This document shows positions 49,301-60,107 of a stretch of 64,000 bases of DNA, in pieces; the first letter of the stretch is position 1; each line of letters opens with the position of its first letter. Both the position numbers and the translations under genes were made by a program. Under the pieces are notes generated by a model. The model did not search any database, was not told where the DNA came from, and was given only the letters and a program-made list of their open reading frames with translations. The DNA comes from Actinomadura physcomitrii (GTDB lineage Bacteria > Actinomycetota > Actinomycetes > Streptosporangiales > Streptosporangiaceae). The stretch lies in contig NZ_WBMS02000001.1 in NCBI RefSeq assembly GCF_008923205.2, positions 75,893 through 139,892 on the forward strand, in the 5' to 3' direction.

Positions 49301-51295
49301 TCAGCCTGCGCTACCGGTCCCCGACCTGGCCTTGGCGGGGATGCCGCGCAGGAACGCGGCCGCCACCTGGGACGCGGAGACGGGCCCCTCGATCGCGATG
49401 GCGAACGCGAGCTCGCCGGAGGAGCCGACGAACCAGGAGACCGTCTTCTGCTTGCCGCCCTCGGTGTACTGGGCGGTGGCCGCGGTACCGGCGACATCGC
49501 CGGTGACGTGGGCGGCCTGCGCGACGCCCTTGGAGGCGGTGCGGCTCAGCACGGTCGTCAGGTTGGCGACGGGGTCCGACGGCAGGGTCTGCGCCGGGAT
49601 GTCCGCGGCCTTGGGCGGATCCGTGAGCAGGTAGGGCGACCGCCAGGTGCCGGCGCGGGCGGCGCCCGCCACCAGGGCCATGCCGAGCGGGCTGACCTGG
49701 ACGCCCTCGCCGACCATCGCGGCGGCCTTGGCACCCTCGCTGGTCAGCGGCGGCAGGGACCCGGTGAACGCCGGGACGGAGACGCCCCACCCGCGGCCGA
49801 TGCCGAACTGGGCCGCCTCGGCCTGCAGGGCACGCGCGTCGATCTTGCTGCTCAGCTGGGCGAGGGTGGTCCTGCAGCCGAGGGCGAAGGTGTTGGCGAA
49901 GGACGTGTCGGCGTGCGCCTTGTTGGTGAAGGTCCTGCCGCCGACGGTCACGCCGGCCGGGCACGAGGTCTTGGTGTTCTGCTTCACGCCGCCCTGCGCG
50001 AACAGCGCCTCGGCGGACACGATCCCGAACGCCAGGCCGGGCTGGTAGTGCGCCTCGAACGCGCGGTTCTCGCCGCCGGTGCCGCGGTTGGAGACGGCCA
50101 CGACCTGGCCGGTGTTCGGACGCAGCGCCACCAGGGACGCGGGGTAGGGCACCCCCTTCAGCGCGTTGTCGGCCTTGTGCTGGACGGTCGGGTCGAGGGT
50201 GGTGGAGACCGGCTGCGGCGCCGCCCCGGGCCAGCTCTTCAGCACCTGGGTGGTCTTCCCGGAGGGGTCCTGCGCGACGACGCTGATGCTGGGGGTCCCG
50301 GCGAGGCGGCGCTGCTGGAGGAGCTGGATGCCGCTGACGCCGATGGTGTCGCCCGGCTGGTACGGGGCGCCGACCTGCTGGAGGAGGTCGGCGGTGGCGG
50401 GGCCGAGCTCGCCGACCAGCTCCGGCGCGGAGTTCGGGGCGCTCGGCGCCTTGATGGCGTTGATCTTCAGTCCGGGGACCTGCTTCAGCCGCTGGGCCAG
50501 CGCGCTCTGCTCGGGGTAGCGCAGGGTCAGCAGCGACAGGAACTTCTGCGGCGGGGCCGAGCGGACCCGGCCGAGCAGCCGCTCGGAGTCCAGCCGCCGG
50601 CCGCCGCCGAACTTGGCCACCTTGGCGAGCTGGTCGATGGTGGCCTGCGCGTCGGCGAGGCGCCCCGGGACCACGCCGATGTCGTAGGAGTACACCTCGT
50701 GCAGCATGCTGTGGCCGGAGCCGTCCTCGATCGCGGCGCGTTTCGGCACGTCGGAGACCACGGCGAGGCGCTGGCCGGGACCTAGCTGCGGATTGATGAT
50801 CGAGGGGTTCCAGACGACCTTCCACTTGCCGCCGATCCGGCGCAGGTGCATGTGGCCGAGGTACTCCCAGGGCTGCCCGTTCTCGCCGAGGTCGATCTTC
50901 ACCGAGAACCGCGCGTCGGCGTCGTCGCCGTTCTTGGCGATCGCCTTGACCTTGGCGTCGTCGACGCGGCCCTGGTCGCCCGAGACGCCGAGCGACAGCC
51001 GCAGCGACGCCGCGTCCAGCTGGGCGCGGACGGCGCCGAGCGCGGACGCCACCGCCTTGCGGTCGGTGCCGACGGTCTTCTTCGCGGCGGCCGGGTAGTT
51101 GCCGACCTGCCAGGCGATCAGGAAGTCGCGGACGGCGGGCATCGCGGACTCCTCCGCCCAGCAGCCCGTCGTCAACGTGCCGACGAGGGCCCCGCAGGCC
51201 GCCAGCGAGACGGCCCGGCGGCGCACGGTGCGGCTCCCGCGCGGGAGCCGCCTGAGCGGGAGGCGCGGGAGGCGCCCGCGGCCGCGGTTGGTCAT
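49301..51295 (-). CDS. Penicillin-binding protein-like, transpeptidase active site lost
   Basis: This is a 664-aa protein. The N-terminal signal/lipobox-like segment (ACGALVGTLTTGC) is followed by an NTF2-like MecA_N-type domain (about 50-160), a dimerisation-type region, and a transpeptidase fold from TTLDPTVQHKADNALKG onward. In active homologues this domain carries PGSTFK, SCN and KTG; here the equivalents read PGLAFG, LGC and VAG, so Ser, Lys and the KTG triad are all missing. The fold continues normally (GEGVQVSPLGMALVAGAA, WFVGSSGELAFAIAIEG), which suggests selection for a non-catalytic role such as beta-lactam sensing or scaffold. ATG 51295 was chosen; a GTG lies 6 bp upstream. Confidence 0.85.
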   Translation of the reverse strand: MTNRGRGRLPRLPLRRLPRGSRTVRRRAVSLAACGALVGTLTTGCWAEESAMPAVRDFLIAWQVGNYPAAAKKTVGTDRKAVASALGAVRAQLDAASLRLSLGVSGDQGRVDDAKVKAIAKNGDDADARFSVKIDLGENGQPWEYLGHMHLRRIGGKWKVVWNPSIINPQLGPGQRLAVVSDVPKRAAIEDGSGHSMLHEVYSYDIGVVPGRLADAQATIDQLAKVAKFGGGRRLDSERLLGRVRSAPPQKFLSLLTLRYPEQSALAQRLKQVPGLKINAIKAPSAPNSAPELVGELGPATADLLQQVGAPYQPGDTIGVSGIQLLQQRRLAGTPSISVVAQDPSGKTTQVLKSWPGAAPQPVSTTLDPTVQHKADNALKGVPYPASLVALRPNTGQVVAVSNRGTGGENRAFEAHYQPGLAFGIVSAEALFAQGGVKQNTKTSCPAGVTVGGRTFTNKAHADTSFANTFALGCRTTLAQLSSKIDARALQAEAAQFGIGRGWGVSVPAFTGSLPPLTSEGAKAAAMVGEGVQVSPLGMALVAGAARAGTWRSPYLLTDPPKAADIPAQTLPSDPVANLTTVLSRTASKGVAQAAHVTGDVAGTAATAQYTEGGKQKTVSWFVGSSGELAFAIAIEGPVSASQVAAAFLRGIPAKARSGTGSAG

Positions 51296-51303
51296 CGACA
51301 CCC

Positions 51304-51777
51304 CTACCGTCTCCTGAACCGGGCGGCCGCCGCCTTCTGCATCTCCCGGTCGGCTTCCCGCTTGGCGATGGCCTGGCGTTTGTCGTAGGCCTTCTTACCA
51401 CGGGCCAGGCCGATCTCGACCTTGGCCTTACCGTCCTTGAAGTACAGCGCCAGCGGGATCAGTGTCCAGCCCGGCTCGGACGACTTGGCGATGATCTTGC
51501 CGATCTCGCGCCGGTGCAGCAGCAGCTTGCGGCGGCGGCGCGGCGCGTGGTTGGTCCAGGTGCCCTGCGTGTACTCGGGGATGTGCACGTTCTCCAGCCA
51601 CACCTCGCCGTCCATCACGTGGGCGTAGCCGTCGGCGAGCGAGGCGCGGCCGGCGCGCAGCGCCTTGACCTCGGTGCCCATCAGCACCATGCCCGCCTCC
51701 CACGTGTCGTCGATGTGGTAGTCGTAGCGGGCACGCTTGTTCTGGGCGATGAGCTTGCGCCCTGTGTCGCGTGGCAC
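51304..51777 (-). CDS. smpB: SsrA-binding protein SmpB
   Basis: This is a 157-aa protein. The OB-fold core shows [43 protein letters not shown], and the C-terminal basic tail [27 protein letters not shown] matches the SmpB helix that enters the decoding centre. It delivers tmRNA to stalled ribosomes. GTG start. It starts 5 bp after the S41 peptidase stop, in the usual actinobacterial cluster ftsE-ftsX-S41-smpB. Confidence 0.95.
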   Translation of the reverse strand: MPRDTGRKLIAQNKRARYDYHIDDTWEAGMVLMGTEVKALRAGRASLADGYAHVMDGEVWLENVHIPEYTQGTWTNHAPRRRRKLLLHRREIGKIIAKSSEPGWTLIPLALYFKDGKAKVEIGLARGKKAYDKRQAIAKREADREMQKAAAARFRRR

Positions 51778-51782
51778 TGTGA

Positions 51783-52952
51783 TCAGTCCTTGTCCGGCGT
51801 CGTCGCGAGCAGGCCGCGCAGCACGTCCCGGCCGCGCTGCTCGGCCACTGAGGGAGGGCGGTCGGCGGAGACCGCCACGTCGGGTTCGATCCCGACCCCG
51901 TCGAGGTTACGGCCGCCCGGGGTGCGGTAGCGACCCACGGTCAGCTCGATCGCCGATCCGTCGGTCAGCCCGACCGACTCCTGCACCGAGCCCTTCCCGT
52001 ACGTACGCGATCCTATGATCACCGCACGGTCCCGGTCGCGCAGGGAGCCGGCGACCACCTCGGCGGCGCTGGCGGTCCCGGCGTCGACCAGCACGACGAG
52101 CGGGACCCGCGCGTCGCCCGGCGCGGTGACCGTGCGCCGCTGGGCGGGCCCGCCGCGCGGCTCGTAGGTCACGACGAGGCCGCCGGGCAGGAACGCCGAC
52201 GCCGTCTCGACCGCCTCGTCCAGCAGTCCGCCGGGGTCGCCGCGCAGGTCGAGCATGACCCCGCCGGATGGGTCGCCGGACGGCGACCGGCCGGTCACCG
52301 CGGCGCGGACCTGCCGTCCGGTGCCGCGGGTGAAGGCGCCGACGCGGATCAGCCGGACGTGCCCTGGCAGGTCGGTCACGGTGACGTCGCCTCCGGAGAC
52401 GGGCGTGCGGACGAGATGGAACCGCTCTGTCCGACGCCCGCGCAGCACCGTGAGTTCGACGGCGTCGCCGGGACGTCCGCGCAGCGCCGCGCCGACGCGC
52501 GTCACGTCCCAGCCGTCGGCCGGGGCGCCGCCGACCGCGGTCACGATGTCGCCGGCGAGGACCCCGGCGCGGGCGGCGGCGGTGCCCGGCTGGACGCTCG
52601 CGACCCGCACCCGCGGGTCGCCGTCGGCGCTGCCGAGCCAGATGCCGACGCCGCTGTAGCGGCCGTTCAGGCGGCCCTCCATGTCGTCGTACCGGGCGGC
52701 CGGGTAGTAGCGGGCCCACTTGTCGCCGAGGCCGCGGAGCATGCCCTCGATGGCGGCGCGGTCGAGCTCGCCGCGGCCGACCGGGTGCGCGGCCCGGCTG
52801 CCGATCTTCGCGGCGGCCTCGTCCAGCACCGACCCGCCCGCGGCGGCCCGGCGGTCCGGGCGGCCCTCGCCGCTCAGCACGCCGAGCCCGTAGGCGCACA
52901 GGATCGCGGTGGCGACGGCGGCGCCGCGCAGCAGGCGGCCGGGGGCGGACAT
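51783..52952 (-). CDS. S41 family C-terminal processing protease
   Basis: This is a 389-aa protein. The N-terminal TM anchor is [23 protein letters not shown] domain lies at about residues 95-180 ([45 protein letters not shown]). The S41 catalytic core has the nucleophile region [16 protein letters not shown] and the general base Lys in [12 protein letters not shown]. It probably trims C-terminal tails of extracytoplasmic proteins. The ATG at 52952 was chosen; TACACT lies about 10 bp upstream, so a leaderless transcript is likely. It sits beside ftsX and smpB as in many Actinobacteria. Confidence 0.9.
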   Translation of the reverse strand: MSAPGRLLRGAAVATAILCAYGLGVLSGEGRPDRRAAAGGSVLDEAAAKIGSRAAHPVGRGELDRAAIEGMLRGLGDKWARYYPAARYDDMEGRLNGRYSGVGIWLGSADGDPRVRVASVQPGTAAARAGVLAGDIVTAVGGAPADGWDVTRVGAALRGRPGDAVELTVLRGRRTERFHLVRTPVSGGDVTVTDLPGHVRLIRVGAFTRGTGRQVRAAVTGRSPSGDPSGGVMLDLRGDPGGLLDEAVETASAFLPGGLVVTYEPRGGPAQRRTVTAPGDARVPLVVLVDAGTASAAEVVAGSLRDRDRAVIIGSRTYGKGSVQESVGLTDGSAIELTVGRYRTPGGRNLDGVGIEPDVAVSADRPPSVAEQRGRDVLRGLLATTPDKD

Positions 52953-53026
52953 GACCGCAAGTGTAAAACCGCGGCCGTGCGGCCCTCCGCCGCTCCGCCG
53001 GACGAGTGCGGCCGGATTGTCAGGTA

Positions 53027-53932
53027 CTAGATCTTCAGGTATCTGCGCAGGGTGAGGAACGAGGACGCGGCGCACAGCAGCACGCCGAAGCAGATCGACA
53101 CGATGATCACCATGATCACCTGGAACCAGCCGAGCTGGCTGACCAACTGCACCGTTCCGGCCAGCCGGTCGATCAGCAGCTTCTTGCTGAGCACCAGCAG
53201 CACCGAGGCGAACACCCCGCCGATCAGGCCCGCGATCGCGCCCTCCAGGATGAAGGGCAGCTGGATATAGGTGTTGGACGCGCCGACCAGCCGCATGATG
53301 CCGGTCTCCCGGCGCCGGTTGAACGCCGACAGCCGGACCGTGTTCCCGACCAGCAGCACCGACGCGATCACCTGGATCAGCGCGATGCCCAGCGCCGCCG
53401 CCTGCAGCCCGTTCAGGATCTTGAAGAACTTCTTCAGGATCTCCTGCTCGTTGATCACCGTGTCGACGCCGGGATGCCCCAGCATCGCCTGCGCCACCGG
53501 TTTGTACTCCTCCGGGTTCTTCAGCTTCACCCGGAACGAGTCGGGGATGTCGCCCTCACGGGTGCTCTGCACGAACCCCGGCGAGCCGGCGAAGCGGTCC
53601 TTGAACCGCGCGAACGCCTGCTGCTTGTTCTCGTACTGGACGTTGGAGACCTGCGGCATCTTCTCCAGCTGCGCCTTGATCTCGGACCGCTGCTGGTCGG
53701 TGACGTCCTGCTTCTGGCAGTTGGCGTTGGAACTGGTCTTCGCGCACAGGAAGATCGAGACCTCGATCTTGTCGTACCAGTAGTCCTTGGACGCGGCCAC
53801 CTGCTGGCGCAGCAGCAGTCCGGTGCCGAAGAGCGCCATGGCGATGGCGACGGTGATGACCAGGGAGATCGTCATCGTCAGGTTCCGGCGGAGACCGATC
53901 CAGATCTCCTGCATAACGAACTGTACGCGCAT
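53027..53932 (-). CDS. ftsX: Cell division protein FtsX
   Basis: This is a 301-aa protein starting MRVQFVMQEIWIGLRRNLTMTISLVITVAIAMALFGTGLL with the first TM. An extracytoplasmic loop has two Cys (residues about 60-70), and three TMs lie at the C-terminus (about 180-290) followed by RRYLKI. FtsX with FtsE controls peptidoglycan hydrolases at the septum. The start matches other actinobacterial FtsX N-termini. It lies 229 bp after ftsE, whereas these genes usually touch. Confidence 0.93.
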   Translation of the reverse strand: MRVQFVMQEIWIGLRRNLTMTISLVITVAIAMALFGTGLLLRQQVAASKDYWYDKIEVSIFLCAKTSSNANCQKQDVTDQQRSEIKAQLEKMPQVSNVQYENKQQAFARFKDRFAGSPGFVQSTREGDIPDSFRVKLKNPEEYKPVAQAMLGHPGVDTVINEQEILKKFFKILNGLQAAALGIALIQVIASVLLVGNTVRLSAFNRRRETGIMRLVGASNTYIQLPFILEGAIAGLIGGVFASVLLVLSKKLLIDRLAGTVQLVSQLGWFQVIMVIIVSICFGVLLCAASSFLTLRRYLKI

Positions 53933-54161
53933 GCCTCGCTGTCCTTGATCGCCTGTGTCCGCCGCCGGCACGGGCACCGCGGCGCGGGCCCGGAACGGGC
54001 GTCCCCTCTGCCTGAGTGGTACGCCCAGTGGGAACCGTCGGTTCAGATGGAGCCGCCGCTGGAGGGGTCCGCGGCGGTGGCCCGGCGGGCCGTGGTCTGG
54101 GGGGCCGTGTTCGTGGGCCGTGGTATGGGGCTCGCGCCGGCCGGTGCGGGGCCCGCCCGGG

Positions 54162-54851
54162 TCAGTACGCCTGGCCGTACACGCCGCGGGACTGGTCGCG
54201 CACGACCCGTCCGTCCTCCAGCTCGACGACGCGCTTGCGGAACGCGTCGACGATCGCGGCGTCGTGGGTGGCCATGACGACGGTGGTGCCGGTCCGGTTG
54301 ATGCGGTCCAGCACCTTCATGATGCCGATCGAGGTGGCGGGGTCGATGTTCCCCGTCGGCTCGTCCGCCAGCAGGATCATCGGCCGGTTGACGAACGCCC
54401 GCGCGATCGCGACGCGCTGCTGCTCGCCGCCGGACAGCTCGTCCGGCATCCGGTGGGCCTTGCCCTCCAGGCCGACGAGGTCGATGACCTCGGGGACGAC
54501 CTTGCCGATGAACCGCCGCGGCTTGCCGATCACCTCGAGGGCGAACGCGACGTTCTCGAAGACGTTCTTGTTGGGGAGCAGCCGGAAGTCCTGGAAGACG
54601 CAGCCGATCCTGCGGCGCAGGTGCGGCACCTTCCAGTTGCTCAGACGGCTCAGGTCCTTGCCCGCCACGTGCACGTGACCCTGTGACGGGCGCTCCTCCT
54701 TGAGGATGAGGCGCAGGAAGGTGGACTTCCCGGACCCCGACGGGCCCACCAGGAACAGGAACTCGCCCTTCTCGATGCCGACGTTCACATGCTGGAGAGC
54801 GGGGCGGTTCTGGCTCGGGTAGACCTTGGTGACGTTGTCGAAATTGATCAC
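54162..54851 (-). CDS. ftsE: Cell division ATP-binding protein FtsE
   Basis: This 229-aa ABC ATPase has Walker [19 protein letters not shown]-loop [20 protein letters not shown], signature [15 protein letters not shown], Walker [14 protein letters not shown] and the H-loop TTVVMATHD. The GTG at 54849-54851 ([14 protein letters not shown]) gives the usual FtsE length; a longer frame to 54998 would add a Pro/Arg-rich extension. It is the nucleotide-binding half of the FtsEX complex with the FtsX gene below. Confidence 0.95.
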   Translation of the reverse strand: MINFDNVTKVYPSQNRPALQHVNVGIEKGEFLFLVGPSGSGKSTFLRLILKEERPSQGHVHVAGKDLSRLSNWKVPHLRRRIGCVFQDFRLLPNKNVFENVAFALEVIGKPRRFIGKVVPEVIDLVGLEGKAHRMPDELSGGEQQRVAIARAFVNRPMILLADEPTGNIDPATSIGIMKVLDRINRTGTTVVMATHDAAIVDAFRKRVVELEDGRVVRDQSRGVYGQAY

Positions 54852-55295
54852 GGCTGCATCACGGCGGTTCAGTCTAGGGGTTGGGGAGCGGCCGGCCGCC
54901 GGCCGCGGACTGGCCGTCCGCGGGCTGGGACCTGCGCCGCCCGGCTCCGCGACCAGGGGGGCCGTGGAACCTTCGAGCAGTGTAGAGGGGACAGTCAACT
55001 ACCTCGTCCCGCTCCGTGGGGTGGGAACGCCCGGGGCCCGCCGCGTTCAACGGCGTGTCGCGCGCGGACGGGACGACGGCGCGGGCGGCGCCCCGCGGGG
55101 CCCCGACCTGTCCGTGCTGTGTCATGTACCGTCTCCCGATGTCCGGCCGTTTCATGCCGTCAAGCTCCCGGACTTGCCGGAACGACCATACAGTCCGGCT
55201 ACGCTGGATGATGGCGAAAGATACCTAATCGGTCGACGATCGACGTTATCCCCGTATGGAGCCACGTACCGTTCACGGAGATTGGGGCCCATGAG
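54852..55295. promoter_or_regulatory. 444-bp divergent region upstream of ftsE
   Basis: No coding frame here is convincing. A -10-like TACACT lies at 54979-54984 on the minus strand, and AT-rich stretches around 55180-55250 hold TACAGT, TAATCGG and TTATCC motifs that may serve the plus-strand small protein at 55296. A small palindrome GTCGA-CGA-TCGAC occurs near 55234. Confidence 0.4.
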
Positions 55296-55481
55296 ATGAG
55301 CTGCGAACATCTGATCTGCGCTCGGTGCTCGAATCCGGTGGTCGAGGGACGCTGCGCCACCTGCCGCGCCGCGCGCGCGGAGCTGCACCACCACGGGCCT
55401 TCCGTCCCGCCGGCCGTGGTACTGGCCGTCCTGGTCGGCCTGCTGTTCGCCGCCCTCGTCCTCCAGCGCGTCTACGGCTGA
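55296..55481 (+). CDS. Small zinc-ribbon/transmembrane protein (61 aa)
   Basis: MSCEHLICARCSNPVVEGRCATCRAARAEL has two CxxC pairs suited to a zinc ribbon, then a His-containing linker and a single TM (PPAVVLAVLVGLLFAALVLQRV). The third-position GC is high, so it looks real. No known family is assigned; it may be a membrane-anchored regulator. It sits between ftsE and a lipoprotein gene, transcribed opposite to both. Confidence 0.7.
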   Translation: MSCEHLICARCSNPVVEGRCATCRAARAELHHHGPSVPPAVVLAVLVGLLFAALVLQRVYG

Positions 55482-55505
55482 CGCCGCGTCCCGTCAGGGA
55501 GCGCC

Positions 55506-56570
55506 TCAGGGCTTCTTGACGGGCGGGGTGGCGGCCTTGGAGATCGCTCCGTCGTCGGCCACCAGCTCGGCCTTGGGCTGCGGCCTGCCCTTCTTGGCGC
55601 GCGGCGGGTCGTAGGCGGCGAACTGGAACGTCGCCGTGGTGTCGATCTCGTCGCCCTCGACGGTGCCGTCCAGGAGGTGCTCGGCCTCCTTGGGGATCTC
55701 CGGCTTCGCCCCGGCCGTTCCCGGCCCGACGAGCGCGTTGTTGCGGAACAGCGAGTACAGGATCAGCCCTCCGCCGTTCTTCGTCCGCAGGCCGAAGTAG
55801 GGATAAGGCGTGGCCGTGTAGACGACGGTGAGGGTGAGGTCCCGCTCCTTGGCCTTCTTCTTGGCGCGCTTCGTCTGCTGGTAGTAGCCGGACGTCAGCG
55901 GACCGGTCTCCATGACCTTGGCGGCGACGCTGCCCGCGCCCTCGGCCGCCATGGTCGCCTGGATCCCGCCGACGTCGCGGGGGCGGATCAGCACCTTGGA
56001 GTCGTCCGAGCTCAGCGCCTCGGCGTAGCCGTCGGGGTCCAGCTGGATCTTGGGCGGCTCGGCCTTGGGCGCGAGCAGCGTCGCCAGCGTCAGGTGCCAG
56101 TCGTCGGAGGGAGCGCGCAGGATGAACGCCATCAGCGCGGTCTGCTTGCTCTTCTTCTTGCCCGGGACGGACCGGTCCACGGACGCGACGAACCACTGCG
56201 GGTAGGCGTCGGGCTTCAGCTTCGGCACGTACAGCGCCGGCTTGCCGTAGGAGAAGCGGCGCACCGGGTCGCCGTCGAAGGCCGCCTTGCGGAACTCGGC
56301 GGCGGTGAGCAGGGACCGCCCGTCGGACGTCCAGGTCAGCGCCAGCCGCTCGTCGGCGGCGGCGCGGGCCACGTCCTCGTCGGTGATGTAGGTCTGGAAC
56401 GCCTTGCTCGCGACGTCCAGGGTCAGCGGGACCGGCTGCGGCGGGGCGGTCGACGGCATGGCCGGGGTCGGGCGCGCCTGCGGCTTGTCGCCGCCGCCAC
56501 CGCAGCCCGCGGCCATGAGCGGCGGCACCAGCAGCAGGGCGGCCGCCACCGCCCGCGCGATCCTACGCAA
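55506..56570 (-). CDS. Predicted lipoprotein, paralogue 1 of triplet
   Basis: This is a 354-aa protein with a signal peptide ending LMAAGC, a plausible lipobox, then a Pro-rich spacer and a domain of unknown function. ALYVPKLKPDAYPQWFVAS near residue 105 and IQLDPDGYAEAL near 170 are shared with the proteins at 57911-58888 (FYIPRLHGYPHWFAA, DPDGYATPV) and 59060-59974 (LYVPRRSAYPKWFGI, GGYAIPA). The three flank prfB on both sides, so they arose by local duplication. Function unknown; extracytoplasmic. Confidence 0.75.
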   Translation of the reverse strand: MRRIARAVAAALLLVPPLMAAGCGGGGDKPQARPTPAMPSTAPPQPVPLTLDVASKAFQTYITDEDVARAAADERLALTWTSDGRSLLTAAEFRKAAFDGDPVRRFSYGKPALYVPKLKPDAYPQWFVASVDRSVPGKKKSKQTALMAFILRAPSDDWHLTLATLLAPKAEPPKIQLDPDGYAEALSSDDSKVLIRPRDVGGIQATMAAEGAGSVAAKVMETGPLTSGYYQQTKRAKKKAKERDLTLTVVYTATPYPYFGLRTKNGGGLILYSLFRNNALVGPGTAGAKPEIPKEAEHLLDGTVEGDEIDTTATFQFAAYDPPRAKKGRPQPKAELVADDGAISKAATPPVKKP

Positions 56571-56696
56571 CTACCGCCCCCCGGCACCGACGCGTCGCCG
56601 GGCCGTCCCCGGCCCGGCCTTCCGGCCCGTGATTCTGCCATCCGCAGCGTATCGGCGGGCGTCCGGGCACTGCCCGCACGGCGATAAGCTCGAACC

Positions 56697-57809
<1,113 letters not shown>

Positions 57810-57910
57810 GCCTCGCCCCGTGCGAGTTTCCGGATTCGGTGAGTGATCACGTTGTCACTCTGCGAGTATCTCCCGTGGACCGGATCACCGATTCCGCCAC
57901 GGGGGGGCGC

Positions 57911-58888
57911 ATGCCCGCACGCAACGTCACGTCCACGGTTCTGCCGGCCGTCCTGCTGGCCGGCGCCGCGCTGGCCGCCGCCGGGTGCGACGACAACACG
58001 TCCTCGGCCGGCGTGGGCCCGCCCGCGCTGACCAAGCAGCAGGCCGGGCAGGTGCTGGCCGCCTACACCACCGCGGTGAACCGGGCGGGCAAACGGCTGG
58101 ACGGCAAGGAGCTGCCCGGCATCGAGGCCGACCCGCAGCTGTCCATGGACGACGCCGCGCTGAAGCTGCGGCGCGTGATCAGGCAGCGGCCGCCCGAGAT
58201 GGAGTTCGCTCATCCGGTGTTCTACATCCCGCGGCTGCACGGGTACCCGCACTGGTTCGCCGCCGACGCGGTCACCGGCAAGGGCAAGCAGGCGCTCCGG
58301 CACGCGCTGCTGTTCACGCAGGCCAAGGCGGGGGCGCCGTGGCTGCTCGCCGCCGACCCGTACCCGGTGGACGCGTCGCTGAGCAAGGTGGCGGTCGACC
58401 CGGACGGGTACGCCACCCCGGTCGAGCCGGGTGACAGGGGGCTGCCGATCGCGCCGGCCAGGCTGCCCGCGGCGCACGCGGCGCTGCTGACCGGAGGGCC
58501 GTCCGCGCCGGGGACGTCAGTGCTGGCGAAGGGGCCGAAGACCACCGAGACCTACGACGCCCTGAAGCAGGGCGAGCGGGCGCTGGCGAAGCGCGGCGTC
58601 ACGCTGTCGTCGAGGTTCTCGGCGGCGCCGTTCGCGGTGTACGCCCTGCGCACGAAGGACCGCGGCGCGCTGGTCTGGTACGTCGTGAAGCAGAACGAGG
58701 CGTATTCCGCCGCGAAACGGGGCAGGCTGGCGGTGAGCGGTGATCTCACCGGGCTGGCGCCGGCGGCGTCCGCCAGGACGCGGATGGACACGACCGTCCT
58801 GGTGCAGTACCTGGCCACCGTTCCGCCCAAGGGCCGCGCCACGGTCACCGGCATGTACCGCAAGGCGATCGCCGCCCACGGTTCCTGA
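57911..58888 (+). CDS. Predicted lipoprotein, paralogue 2 of triplet
   Basis: This is a 325-aa protein with N-terminal signal AVLLAGAALAAAGC and a plausible lipobox, then a domain sharing FYIPRLHGYPHWFAA and DPDGYATPVEPGDRGLP with the other two paralogues. The ATG follows a G-rich stretch; a longer frame starts at 57839 but adds a poor N-terminus. It is co-directional with prfB, 101 bp after it. Role unknown. Confidence 0.75.
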   Translation: MPARNVTSTVLPAVLLAGAALAAAGCDDNTSSAGVGPPALTKQQAGQVLAAYTTAVNRAGKRLDGKELPGIEADPQLSMDDAALKLRRVIRQRPPEMEFAHPVFYIPRLHGYPHWFAADAVTGKGKQALRHALLFTQAKAGAPWLLAADPYPVDASLSKVAVDPDGYATPVEPGDRGLPIAPARLPAAHAALLTGGPSAPGTSVLAKGPKTTETYDALKQGERALAKRGVTLSSRFSAAPFAVYALRTKDRGALVWYVVKQNEAYSAAKRGRLAVSGDLTGLAPAASARTRMDTTVLVQYLATVPPKGRATVTGMYRKAIAAHGS

Positions 58889-59059
58889 TCTCCGTCGGGT
58901 GCCGGGCCGTCCCGCTCTTCTCGACCGCTGCAGTGGGACGGTCCCGGCATCCGACGGCCCGCCACCGGACGTCCCCGTCCGAGGCATGGCGCTCGGCGGG
59001 GCACCGCGTTCTTCTACACTGGCGCGACATACTCGACATTCCGTCCGCCGAGGTGGGAA

Positions 59060-59974
59060 GTGCGCCGAGCGCCCCGGAGGGCCGTGGCCCTGGTCATGGC
59101 GGGTTCCGCCGTCCTCACCGCGGCGTGCTCCGGCGGCGGCGCGGCCGGCGGGACGGCCGCCGCCGCGCCCGGCGGGCCCCCGGCGATCGGCGCGGACGAG
59201 TCGCTGAAGGTGCTGCGCGACTGGACGGACCGGCACAACAAGGCCCTCACGTCCGGCGACGAGAAGCTGTGGCGCGACACCGTGACCGGTCCCCTCGCCG
59301 CGCCGGTGACCGCCCGCGTCCGCACCTACGGCAAGCTGCCGGAGACCGCGACGATCTCCCTGGCGAACCCGGTACTGTACGTGCCGCGCCGCTCCGCGTA
59401 CCCGAAATGGTTCGGGATCGCCGCGCTGGAACGGTCGGACGGCAAGGATCAGCAGGTCCTCGGCGTGTTCGTGAAGACGTCCGCGAAGGACGGCTGGCGG
59501 GCCGCTCACTGGCTCACCTTCCAGGGCGGCGCCCCCGACCTCGCCTACGACGCCGGGGGCTACGCGATCCCCGCGCCCGACCGGGGCCTGCCCGCCGCGC
59601 ACGCCGGCTACCTCGCCAAGGGCGACGCCACCGGGATGATGCCGGACCCGTTCGCCGCAAGCTCCCGCAAAGCCGAGCAAGGCGACTGGACCGTGGCGCC
59701 GGGCCGGTTCGCGCCCGGCCCGGGCCCGTCGTACGCGCTGCGCACCGGCGACGGCGGCTCCCTCGTCTGGTACGGGCTGACGCAGGACGCGACGCTCACC
59801 GGCGGCACGGAGCGCGGCCTGCCCGCCGACGTCCGCGACTACCTCGCCAAGGACGGCCGGAAGCCCGGCGAGACCGTCCACGCCTCGTGGCAGTGGCTCG
59901 CGATCGGCTACGCCCCACCATCCGGCCAGGCCCGCGTCCTAGGCGAGTCCGTCTCCCTCACCACCGCCCACTGA
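59060..59974 (+). CDS. Predicted lipoprotein, paralogue 3 of triplet
   Basis: This is a 304-aa protein with a signal peptide ending LTAAC, then Ala/Gly-rich spacer and the shared domain (LYVPRRSAYPKWFGI, GGYAIPAPDRGLP, YALRTGDGGSLVWYG). YALRTKDRGALVWYV in paralogue 2 is a close match to the last motif. GTG start with GAGGTGGGAA before it. The stop is directly followed by CCGTTGAGTTGTGG and the poly-G block, which is the terminator site. Confidence 0.78.
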   Translation: MRRAPRRAVALVMAGSAVLTAACSGGGAAGGTAAAAPGGPPAIGADESLKVLRDWTDRHNKALTSGDEKLWRDTVTGPLAAPVTARVRTYGKLPETATISLANPVLYVPRRSAYPKWFGIAALERSDGKDQQVLGVFVKTSAKDGWRAAHWLTFQGGAPDLAYDAGGYAIPAPDRGLPAAHAGYLAKGDATGMMPDPFAASSRKAEQGDWTVAPGRFAPGPGPSYALRTGDGGSLVWYGLTQDATLTGGTERGLPADVRDYLAKDGRKPGETVHASWQWLAIGYAPPSGQARVLGESVSLTTAH

Positions 59975-60107
59975 CCGTTGAGTTGTGGGGGGGGGGGGGG
60001 GGGGGGGGGGGGGCCGCCCCCCCCCCCCCCCCCCCCGCCCGTGTGGGGGTGGGGGGGCGGGGGGCCCCCCCCCCCCCAACCCCCCCCCCCGCCACAAGTG
60101 AACGTGG
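59975..60107. repeat. Poly-G/poly-C block at a bidirectional terminator (probable artefact)
   Basis: After CCGTTGAGTTGTGG the sequence becomes a G run of about 30, then GCC and C runs, mixed G/C and T/G patches, and ends in C runs leading into CCGCCACAAGTGAACG. The outer flanks match the normal hairpin at 22721-22782 and the contig edge at 1-91. G on one side turning to C on the other is what two-colour sequencers produce when polymerase stalls on a strong hairpin from either direction. The real stem and loop are therefore probably missing. Confidence 0.65.
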
